Positions 1-6,900 of a DNA stretch of 64,000 bases are shown here, piece by piece; position 1 is the first letter of the stretch; every line of letters begins with the position of its first letter. The translations under genes were made by a program, and so were the position numbers. Source of the stretch: an uncultured Rothia sp. (GTDB lineage Bacteria > Actinomycetota > Actinomycetes > Actinomycetales > Micrococcaceae); assembly GCA_946222285.1 (NCBI GenBank), contig CAMIIP010000002.1:256164-320163 (forward strand), written 5' to 3'. Under the pieces are notes generated by a model that was not told where the DNA came from, searched no databases, and was given only the letters and a program-made list of their open reading frames with translations.

Positions 1-170
1 GGACCATCCGTATCGGGAAATCCCTGCCCCAGATTAATGGCACTATAGGCGGTAGAAAGCACGCTCATTTCCTCAAAAATCGTGGAGGTGAAACCCGTCT
101 CGGTCAGCAAACCCGTGGCATAACCAACCCGCCGATAGGGCAAATTGGGAATCAATGGCGACGCAGACAT
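1..170 (-). CDS. PLP-dependent aminotransferase, N-terminal part (cut by window edge)
   Basis: The reverse strand opens with ATG at 170 and stays open to the window edge, giving about 56 residues. The segment INLGQGFPDTDGP is the N-terminal substrate-binding signature of fold-type I class I/II aminotransferases of the KAT/YbdL/DapC group, which use pyridoxal phosphate to move amino groups in the cytoplasm. The catalytic lysine lies beyond the window, so the substrate cannot be told. It is transcribed away from coaD, so the two genes share the 171-260 gap, which holds both promoters. Family call is good; subfamily unknown. Confidence 0.75.
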   Translation of the reverse strand, partial: MSASPLIPNLPYRRVGYATGLLTETGFTSTIFEEMSVLSTAYSAINLGQGFPDTDG

Positions 171-260
171 ACCGGCTTCCTTAGAACGTAACGTAAATCT
201 CTCTTTCGATGTAGCTTACTCGCTACGGAACAATCTAAGGGAATATTTCACTGCTACGCT

Positions 261-737
261 ATGGGTATGCAACTAGTAGTGTGCCCCGGATCGTACGATC
301 CCATTCATAACGGCCATGTAGATATCATCACCCGCGCCGCAAAAATTTATGGGAACGTTATTGTGGCAATTGCCCATAACTCAGCAAAAAAATATCGCTT
401 TACTCTCGATGAGCGCGTGGCTATGGCACAAGAGACTTTTGAGCTGATTGACGGTGTATTGGTAGAAGTGATGCCTCCTATGCTGCTGGCTGACTACGTT
501 AAATCTAAGGGCTCCTTCTTACTGGTGAAAGGTGTGCGAAATGCCCAGGACTGGCAGTACGAGGCGCAAATGGCAACCATGAACCGCCACCTAACCGGGG
601 TGGAAACCGCGTTTTTAACCTCTGACCCAAAATACAGCCAGATTTCTTCAACCCTGATTAGAGATGTGGGTAGCTACGGCGGAGATCTCACGTCCTTTGT
701 GCCCCGCGCCGTCCAAAAGCGTCTCGAAACCCGCTAA
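261..737 (+). CDS. coaD: phosphopantetheine adenylyltransferase
   Basis: CoaD transfers AMP from ATP to 4'-phosphopantetheine, the penultimate step of coenzyme A synthesis in the cytoplasm. The 158 residues match the usual length. PGSYDPIHNGH near residue 10 is the nucleotidyltransferase signature with the T/HxGH-type ATP-binding motif, and the later SSTLIRD segment is the second conserved motif (ISSTxxR). Two start codons, ATG at 261 and ATG at 267, are in frame; neither has a strong ribosome site, and the second gives the more usual MQLVVCPGS start. In most actinobacteria rsmD lies just upstream; here a divergent aminotransferase takes that place. Confidence 0.95.
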   Translation: MGMQLVVCPGSYDPIHNGHVDIITRAAKIYGNVIVAIAHNSAKKYRFTLDERVAMAQETFELIDGVLVEVMPPMLLADYVKSKGSFLLVKGVRNAQDWQYEAQMATMNRHLTGVETAFLTSDPKYSQISSTLIRDVGSYGGDLTSFVPRAVQKRLETR

Positions 738-795
738 TTATTGAGTTTAATCGCACATCAAACCGTCTTGCTCGCTGTCACACGGCGTGGAATAG

Positions 796-1407
796 TTGAT
801 TAGTAGCCAAACTGCATCTAAAATTGCTAGTTGGTCAAAACTTTTCATAAGGGAGTTCGTCATTTCACGAAAAGATTCATCACCCCTGAAGATTTCAGTG
901 AGAGATCTGAGTCATCGACCGGGGAGTATGGAAACCCTGGATGAAGTAGTACCGGCGCCAAAAGATTTTGGTAACGCTCTGATTGGAGCGGAGGAAGGTT
1001 CGGACATCGAACTGAATCTCCGGCTAGAATCCGTTGTAGATGGTATTCTAGTATCCGGCACTGCCGCTGTTGATGTTAACGGTGAATGTAGCCTATGCCT
1101 TGATCCGGTTGAAGAAACCGTATCAGCAGATATTCAAGAGCTCTTCGTCTTTGAAAAGGCCCCTCAGGGAGGTCCGGACGACGAAGAAGATGAGCAGTAT
1201 GCTGTTGAAGACGATGCAATCGATCTTGAACCGGCTCTGCGGGACGCAGTGATTTTGAAACTGCCGTTCCAGCCCCTTTGTAAGGACTCTTGCCAGGGTC
1301 TGTGTTCCGAATGTGGGATTCGCCTGGAAGAAGATCCGGGGCATCACCACGAGGTGCTTGATCCCCGTTGGAAAGCCTTAGAAGGCTTGCTCAACGAGGA
1401 GAAATAA
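796..1407 (+). CDS. yceD: YceD/DUF177 family protein (23S rRNA accumulation protein)
   Basis: DUF177 proteins are encoded next to rpmF in most bacteria; the E. coli member is needed for normal 23S rRNA levels, but the molecular action is not settled. The protein shows the family's central CSLCLDP motif and a C-terminal cysteine set (CKDSCQGLCSECG) that probably binds a metal. The long form begins at TTG 796 without a ribosome-binding site. Homologues normally begin near residue 23 of this frame, where an ATT codon at 862 sits six bases after GGAG at 852-855; no ATG, GTG or TTG lies there. The start is therefore uncertain. It is followed by rpmF after 37 bases, probably in one transcript. Confidence 0.85.
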   Translation: MISSQTASKIASWSKLFIREFVISRKDSSPLKISVRDLSHRPGSMETLDEVVPAPKDFGNALIGAEEGSDIELNLRLESVVDGILVSGTAAVDVNGECSLCLDPVEETVSADIQELFVFEKAPQGGPDDEEDEQYAVEDDAIDLEPALRDAVILKLPFQPLCKDSCQGLCSECGIRLEEDPGHHHEVLDPRWKALEGLLNEEK

Positions 1408-1444
1408 ACTTAATAACCGTATTTTCTAGAGAAGAGAGATAGCT

Positions 1445-1648
1445 GTGGCTGTTCCCAAGCGGAAAATGTCCCGTGCTAACACCCGCGCACGCCGTTCCCA
1501 GTGGAAGGCGTCCGTACCTCAGCTGGTTAAGACCGTTGAAAACGGTCGCGTAACCTACTCACTGCCTCACCAGGCAAAGCTGGTTACTGACTCTGCAGGC
1601 AACGACTTGTTCTACGAGTACAAGGGCCGCAAGGTAGCTGACGCGTAA
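1445..1648 (+). CDS. rpmF: 50S ribosomal protein L32
   Basis: L32 is a small basic protein of the large ribosomal subunit. The 67 residues start AVPKRKMSRANTRARRSQW, the typical L32 N-terminus, with a basic body and no cysteine pair, so this is the zinc-free form. The start is GTG at 1445, eight bases after a purine-rich GAAGAGAGAT. It lies between yceD and rnc in the order seen in many actinobacteria, and its stop is eight bases from the rnc start, so the genes are probably translated from one message. Confidence 0.97.
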   Translation: MAVPKRKMSRANTRARRSQWKASVPQLVKTVENGRVTYSLPHQAKLVTDSAGNDLFYEYKGRKVADA

Positions 1649-1656
1649 TAGTTAGC

Positions 1657-2352
1657 ATGAAAAACTCTGATTCATCAGATTTGTTGAAACGTCTCGGTGT
1701 CGATCTCGATTCCGAGACGTTTCAGCATGCGCTGACCCACAGCTCATATTCTTTCGAACACCCCGGAGTGCCTAATAATGAGCGTCTAGAATTTTTGGGC
1801 GACTCGGTGCTCTCTCTAGCGATTGCCGAAGAAGTATATCGGTTCTATCCTGATCTTGCCGAAGGTGAGTTGGTGAAGAAACACCATGTTGTCGTATCGT
1901 CGTGGGCGCTGGCTAAAATTGCCCGTTCTTTGAACGTGGGACCTCACATTCGTCTGGGTAAAGGTGAGCGGAAAACAGGCGGCCAGAATAAAGACTCGAT
2001 TCTGGCAGATACGCTAGAAGCTATCTTCGGTGCCTGCTACTTGAAGCTCGGTCGAGAGACAGCCCGGGAGCTAGTCCTGCGTCTGGTTGCACCCTTACTT
2101 GCGGATGAGGAAATTTTAGACGCCGGCCGCGACTGGAAAACTGAACTCCAAGAGATGGTGCAGAACCAAAAGAAGGGCGATTTAACCTACACTATTGAAC
2201 GTAGCGGTCCCGAACATTCACCGGTTTATACGGCAACGGCAGTGATTGGTACTCAGCGTTTTGAGCAGAGCACCGGTTCAGCATCGAACAAAAAAGAGGC
2301 TGAACGTCGGGCAGCTCGCGCCACCTGCAAGATTCTCAAAACCTCTCTCTAA
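1657..2352 (+). CDS. rnc: ribonuclease III
   Basis: RNase III cuts double-stranded RNA and processes the 16S and 23S rRNA precursors. The 231 residues contain the signature NERLEFLGDSVL near residue 40 with its Mg-binding Glu and Asp, a second metal-binding stretch (DTLEAIFGA) near 115, and a C-terminal double-stranded-RNA-binding domain from about residue 155 ending in the NKKEAERRAA helix. The ATG at 1657 lies eight bases past the rpmF stop with little ribosome-binding sequence of its own, which points to translational coupling. Confidence 0.97.
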   Translation: MKNSDSSDLLKRLGVDLDSETFQHALTHSSYSFEHPGVPNNERLEFLGDSVLSLAIAEEVYRFYPDLAEGELVKKHHVVVSSWALAKIARSLNVGPHIRLGKGERKTGGQNKDSILADTLEAIFGACYLKLGRETARELVLRLVAPLLADEEILDAGRDWKTELQEMVQNQKKGDLTYTIERSGPEHSPVYTATAVIGTQRFEQSTGSASNKKEAERRAARATCKILKTSL

Positions 2353-2418
2353 ATAGTGAGAAAATTCGCGAGCCAGTAGTCCCAAACTACTGGCCTTTCG
2401 CATATCAGGAGGAAGAAG

Positions 2419-3381
2419 ATGCCTGAATTCCCCGAGGTAGAAGTCGTTCGCCGCGGACTTGCCAGCCACATACTGGGCAGCTCGATTATAGAAGTGACGG
2501 TGCACGACGCGCGATCCCTGCGCCGGTTTGCTCCGGGAACGGAAGAATTTATAGCTCAGCTTGCGGGTGCTAAAATTTTCGACCTTGCCCGACGGGGCAA
2601 ATATCTTTGGTTGGTTTTAGCCGATGAAGCGGAGCAGATTCTCGACGACGCTCTGGTGATTCACTTAGGGATGAGCGGGCAGGTTCTGCTCAAATCGGCA
2701 GATTTTCCGCCCGAAAAACACCTGAAAATTACGCTCAGTCTTACTCAAAATACTAGCGAAGCAGAGAATCTAGAACTGCGCTTTGTAGATCAGCGTATCT
2801 TTGGCGGCATGTTTCTTGACCCGCTCGTACCGATAATAGATGATCAAGAAGAACCGCTGGCAGCGGCGTCGTCCTCTGAAAAAAATCTGGCGCTGATACC
2901 TGCCAGCGTGGCACATATTGCCCGAGATCCGCTGGATCCCCATTTCGATTTTGCCCTACTGCGGAAGAAGATGTTAAGAACTTCATCGGGCATTAAACGA
3001 CTCCTGCTGGATCAGTCGGTCATCTCGGGAATCGGTAACATTTATGCCGACGAAACTCTCTGGCGAGCCAAACTTCACTACGCTAAACCGGCTCGAACTA
3101 TCAGCGCCCAACAGAGCAGGGAATTGGTAGACGCCGCCCAGGAAGTGATGGAAACTGCCTTGGCAGCCGGGGGCACCAGCTTCGATGCGCTTTATGTTAA
3201 CGTCAATGGTGAGTCGGGATATTTTGATCGTTCGCTCAATGCCTATGGACAAGCGGGGAAGTCCTGCAAACGTTGCTTGGAACAGGGGCGAACTTCAATC
3301 ATAGTGAGAGAGCCTTTTATGAATCGAAGTTCCTATCGGTGCCCGTATTGTCAGCGGAAGCCACGCTCTTTTTCAACTTGA
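2419..3381 (+). CDS. mutM: formamidopyrimidine-DNA glycosylase (Fpg/MutM)
   Basis: MutM removes 8-oxoguanine and ring-opened purines and cuts the abasic site. The mature N-terminus PEFPEVEVVRRGL carries the catalytic Pro1 and Glu2. The helix-two-turn-helix has the conserved SGIGNIYADE segment (about residue 205), and the C-terminus holds a four-cysteine zinc finger (CKRC ... CPYC). At 320 residues it is longer than the 270-290 of proteobacterial enzymes because of a loop around residues 135-160, in the region where actinobacterial MutM proteins are also extended. A strong AGGAGG at 2407-2412 fixes the ATG at 2419. It usually lies directly before smc in this order; here the phoX-ole block separates them. 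Confidence 0.96.
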   Translation: MPEFPEVEVVRRGLASHILGSSIIEVTVHDARSLRRFAPGTEEFIAQLAGAKIFDLARRGKYLWLVLADEAEQILDDALVIHLGMSGQVLLKSADFPPEKHLKITLSLTQNTSEAENLELRFVDQRIFGGMFLDPLVPIIDDQEEPLAAASSSEKNLALIPASVAHIARDPLDPHFDFALLRKKMLRTSSGIKRLLLDQSVISGIGNIYADETLWRAKLHYAKPARTISAQQSRELVDAAQEVMETALAAGGTSFDALYVNVNGESGYFDRSLNAYGQAGKSCKRCLEQGRTSIIVREPFMNRSSYRCPYCQRKPRSFST

Positions 3382-3392
3382 TTTTTTCTGTA

Positions 3393-3437
3393 CCAGAAGG
3401 CGGAGCCGGAATAATTCCTTTTTGCTCCACCCTCTGG
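3393..3437. terminator. hairpin between convergent mutM and phoX
   Basis: CCAGAAGGCGGAGC at 3393-3406 pairs with GCTCCACCCTCTGG at 3424-3437, a 14-bp stem with wobble or mismatch positions, between two convergent genes. Neither side has a proper T-tract after the stem, so it may end transcription weakly or just stabilise 3' ends. Confidence 0.45.
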
Positions 3438-3457
3438 TCTATCTCATCTCATGGAGC

Positions 3458-5557
3458 TTACTGTGCTGAACTTTCCTGATCAACACGGAAAACCTGAACA
3501 ATAGAGGGGCGGGGGTGACCGAGCACTCCGTGGGCATCTGCTACAGCAGATGGGCGCGAACCGGTGCTCGAATTGGTGTAATCGGGAAAATAAGAGCGAG
3601 GTTTCTCGAAAGTACCATCTTCACCGGGATGCTGCACTGCAACGTAGACCATGTTTTCCTGATCATGAATCACCGGACCGCAGGTTTCGGCGTCCTGAGG
3701 AACCGATAGGAACTGCTCTACGTGACCGCGCTCAGCACCTTCTAGACCGACTCGGAAGAGTCCATCGTTATTCTGAATGGTGCCGGGCTGGCCGTCGGTG
3801 GAAATCCAAAGATTCCCCTGCGAATCGAAAGCAACGTTGTCGGGGCAGGAAATAGGGGAAACCTGGTTTGGGTCATAACCGGAGAAGTAGGTTGATGAAT
3901 TGACGGCAGGATCTCCACAAACCAGCAGAAGGTTCCAAGAAAATTTCTTGGCGCTCACGCGGTTCTTCTTTTCGGTGATTTCTATAACGTGACCATCGCG
4001 GTTATTGTTCCGGGGGTTCGGTTCCGCTGCCCCCTCAAGCTGAACACCGTTCTTCACCGTGCCTCGCTCAGAGTTGTTAGTGAGCGCAGCATAGATTTTG
4101 CCCGTCAAAGGCGAAGGCTCAACATCTTCTGGGCGGTCCATCTTGGTTGGGTTCATTTTGTCTGCAGCCAGGCGAGTGTAAACCAATACTTCCTCGATGC
4201 TCATACCAGGAACCAGGGACTTATTTCCGTTAGTGAGGCGAACCCATTCACCGGTTCCATCAAAGGCACCATCGCTAGGAAGCTTACCCGAACCGTCAAT
4301 TTCAGCAGTCGGTGAGTCGCCATAGAAACGAGCCACGTAGAGTGAACCGTTTTCTAACAAACGCATGTTGTGTTTGCGGTTTCCTTCAATGTATCGGTCT
4401 CGAGCAACGAACTTGTACATGTATTCAAAACGGGAATCATCGCCCATGTAAGCTGCTACTTCACCGGTTTCGGGATCGATATGAATATTGGCGCCTTCAT
4501 GCTTAAAACGTCCCAGCGCGGTGTGTTTGCGAGGAGGGGCGGTCGGATCTTCTGGGTCAAGTTCTACGATGTAGCCAAAGCGATTCGATTCGTTTTCGTA
4601 TCCTGCGTTGTTCGCATCCCATCGGGGCTCAACGGCTTCCCAGCCGTGAGCGGAAGGTGTGGTTTTAATGGTATAGCGCTTGAATTCCGGGGTATCTTTG
4701 CCAACAAAGTAGGCATCAAAGTTCTCTTCGCCAGACAGAACAGTACCCCAAGGAGTCAGACCTCCAGAGCAGTTATTGTTGGTGCCCAGTACTACCGAGC
4801 CGGTGGGGTCAGAGGAAGTGTGCAGTAGCGAAGAACCACGGGCAGGCCCGGTGATGGAGAAGGGCGTGGAGGTCGTGATTCGGCGGTTACGCGCTCCGCC
4901 TACGATATAGCGCCAAGGTGATCCCACAGCATCGCGTTCCAGCTCAACCACCGAAAGTCCCTGTGCCGCCATAGCTACCTGACGGAGTTGCCCCTGATCT
5001 GCTGCCCAATCAGCAGAAGGGAACATGATTCCTTCATTGACATACTCGTGGTTACAGACCAATACACCGCGGAGGGGATTCTTAGCGTCAGGAACGATGG
5101 CGAGGTAGTCATTATTGTAGCCAAATTGACGCGACTGTGCCTCGGCGCTTTGATTCTCAATATCAAAGGCTGGCGAATCTTTAAAGAGAGGATCGCCCCA
5201 GCGAATAATGGGATCCCAATCGAAACCAGCAGGTACGTTAAATTCATCGACTTCAGCAGAGACCGGGGCAATTGGAGCAAAAGAGAAGTTGCTGGGAGCG
5301 ATATCTGCGGCGGGTGAAATTCTTGGGACAGCCTGAACTTCAGGAGCAGCTGCTGTACTCGCTCCAACGACGACGGCGGCTCCGGCTAGCCCCAAAGCCG
5401 AACGGCGGGATATAGCAGCATCTACGATGTCTTTGAAGTAGCTGTTGTCGGTGCAGTTGGCATCTGGTTCCAGGCAGGCATTATTGCATTTGAGAGCGCA
5501 GGTAACCGCTGATCTTTTACCTTTGACATGGCTCCACATGGGTAGATAACGGCGCAT
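3458..5557 (-). CDS. PhoX-family (DUF839) Tat-exported phosphatase
   Basis: PhoX-type enzymes are calcium/iron phosphatases that release phosphate from organic esters outside the cell. From ATG at 5557 the protein has 699 residues, the usual size. The N-terminus has a cysteine-bearing stretch (TCALKCNNAC) typical of actinobacterial members, then a twin-arginine signal with SRRSALGLAGAAVV near residue 55. The body shows DUF839 motifs such as TPWGTVLSGEEN, GWEAVEPRWD, ALGRFKHEGA and CPDNVAFDSQGNLWISTDGQ. The same frame is open to a TTG at 5623; the shorter start agrees better with relatives starting MRRxLP. It is the last gene of the minus-strand block, and its upstream gap carries a phased repeat array that may be a PhoP operator. 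Confidence 0.88.
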   Translation of the reverse strand: MRRYLPMWSHVKGKRSAVTCALKCNNACLEPDANCTDNSYFKDIVDAAISRRSALGLAGAAVVVGASTAAAPEVQAVPRISPAADIAPSNFSFAPIAPVSAEVDEFNVPAGFDWDPIIRWGDPLFKDSPAFDIENQSAEAQSRQFGYNNDYLAIVPDAKNPLRGVLVCNHEYVNEGIMFPSADWAADQGQLRQVAMAAQGLSVVELERDAVGSPWRYIVGGARNRRITTSTPFSITGPARGSSLLHTSSDPTGSVVLGTNNNCSGGLTPWGTVLSGEENFDAYFVGKDTPEFKRYTIKTTPSAHGWEAVEPRWDANNAGYENESNRFGYIVELDPEDPTAPPRKHTALGRFKHEGANIHIDPETGEVAAYMGDDSRFEYMYKFVARDRYIEGNRKHNMRLLENGSLYVARFYGDSPTAEIDGSGKLPSDGAFDGTGEWVRLTNGNKSLVPGMSIEEVLVYTRLAADKMNPTKMDRPEDVEPSPLTGKIYAALTNNSERGTVKNGVQLEGAAEPNPRNNNRDGHVIEITEKKNRVSAKKFSWNLLLVCGDPAVNSSTYFSGYDPNQVSPISCPDNVAFDSQGNLWISTDGQPGTIQNNDGLFRVGLEGAERGHVEQFLSVPQDAETCGPVIHDQENMVYVAVQHPGEDGTFEKPRSYFPDYTNSSTGSRPSAVADAHGVLGHPRPSIVQVFRVDQESSAQ

Positions 5558-5674
5558 GGGAGTCTCTAATGGGGTTTTATTCGTCAAGAGTCTGTTTTTC
5601 CTTTTCAAAAGCTGTGGGAGCAATTGCCTGTGTGTATGCCAACTTGTCCTGGCTTTTCCAGCCTGCCAATATCA

Positions 5675-5769
5675 GGTAAAAGGAGCGTCGAAAGATGGTA
5701 AACGGAGCTTGAACGAAAAGGTAAAAATAGAAAAGGTATGGGTAAATACTTACCGTCGAGTAGGTAAAA
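5675..5769 (-). promoter_or_regulatory. candidate PhoP operator: five TTTACC repeats with about 22-bp period
   Basis: GGTAAA occurs at 5675, 5697, 5720, 5741 and 5763 on the plus strand, spaced 22, 23, 21 and 22 bases. Read in the phoX direction the units are TTTTACC, GTTTACC, TTTTACC, ATTTACC and TTTTACC. This resembles the GTTCACC core of the streptomycete PHO box, whose direct repeats are spaced 11 bp, so alternate units would lie 22 bp apart. The array lies 118-212 bases upstream of the chosen phoX start and downstream of oleD. PhoP binding is inferred from sequence and context only. Confidence 0.5.
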
Positions 5770-5799
5770 ATTGAACCAACTACATGTGTGGAGAGGCTC

Positions 5800-6900
5800 T
5801 CAGAGTTGAGATGAAGAGTAGCGTTTGCCGTAAAATTTGCTCAGTTGCGTGTAGCCTTCTTCGATAGAAACTGATGGTTCCCAGTCAAGAAGTTTGCGGG
5901 TTTGCTGTTGATTGAACCAGTGGGAGGTAGAGAGCTGTTCCGCTAGGAAAGCCGTCATGGGCGGCTCGTCCTTGCCGGGGCGTACTGCCCAAATCTTTTC
6001 GATGAGCAAACCAGCACCGCGGGCGAGATAAGCAGGAACGGATCGGGAGGGCGGGGCGATGCCCACCGCCTCGCACATACCCGCCAACAACTCCGCTACG
6101 GTGCGGGGTTGACCGTTACTAATCACCAGGGGAACACCGTGAATTGTCTCTAGGCGTTGATAACCGGCAACAATCGCATCGACGGCATTATCAATATAGG
6201 TGGTGTCGATCAGCGCCGTGCCATAATTGAGTAAGGGCAGAGTTCCTTTGGCTGAACGTTCCAGCACGCGTTCAACGAGCTGGGTATCACCGGGCCCCCA
6301 TACAATATGCGGACGCAACACACCTACCCAGAAAGCATCGGAATCAGATTCTAGAGCAAGCGTTTCTGCCAGCGCCTTAGACCGGGCATAGTGACCGCGA
6401 GCTAAATCGGGGGTTGCTTTGCTGTTTCCCTCGCCCATCAAAGAAGTTCCCGTGTGCGCCACCGAGGGAGAAGAAATATAGAGGAATTGAGAAATCCCCG
6501 CTGTTTTCGCCGCATCAATAAGGGTTTGGGTGCCTTGCACATTGGTCGAGATGAAGTCTTCCCAAACGCCAGCAAAGGAGACCTTAGCAGCTAGATGGAT
6601 AATGCCGGTAGCTCCCTGTAGTCCCTGTTCTACCGCTGCCGCATCGGTGATGGTACCTCGTACTTGGCAGAAACGATTTTGGACCGAAGCAGGTAACAGC
6701 GGTGCGATCTTGGCATCTGAGCGTTGAAAAACAGTGACCTCAAAACCCTGTCGTAGTAACTCCAACGCAACCTCACGACCCAACATGCCCGAAGCGCCGG
6801 TGACGAACACTCGTTCACCTTTTGGCGACGCAAAATCGCTTTCTTCAAGAGAACGCTGGGAAAAAACCTGGCTTGTCTGCGATGCTACATCTGACGTCAT
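5800..6900 (-). CDS. oleD: OleD: NAD(P)H-dependent 2-alkyl-3-ketoalkanoate reductase
   Basis: OleD reduces the 2-alkyl-3-ketoacid made by OleA to the 2-alkyl-3-hydroxyacid during long-chain olefin synthesis. The 366 residues are an extended short-chain dehydrogenase: nucleotide-binding TGASGMLG near residue 35, the catalytic serine region YISSPSVAH, and HYARSKALAE with the YxxxK pair. The N-terminal 25 residues are an extension before the Rossmann fold. Its ATG overlaps the end of oleBC by four bases, so translation is coupled. The relatives are NAD-dependent epimerases and 3-beta-hydroxysteroid dehydrogenases, and the ole context decides the call. Confidence 0.9.
   Translation of the reverse strand: MTSDVASQTSQVFSQRSLEESDFASPKGERVFVTGASGMLGREVALELLRQGFEVTVFQRSDAKIAPLLPASVQNRFCQVRGTITDAAAVEQGLQGATGIIHLAAKVSFAGVWEDFISTNVQGTQTLIDAAKTAGISQFLYISSPSVAHTGTSLMGEGNSKATPDLARGHYARSKALAETLALESDSDAFWVGVLRPHIVWGPGDTQLVERVLERSAKGTLPLLNYGTALIDTTYIDNAVDAIVAGYQRLETIHGVPLVISNGQPRTVAELLAGMCEAVGIAPPSRSVPAYLARGAGLLIEKIWAVRPGKDEPPMTAFLAEQLSTSHWFNQQQTRKLLDWEPSVSIEEGYTQLSKFYGKRYSSSQL

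Noticed and set aside
3393..3437. Riboswitch at the 3' side of mutM
   Set aside because: A simple hairpin between convergent genes without conserved aptamer-like sequence.
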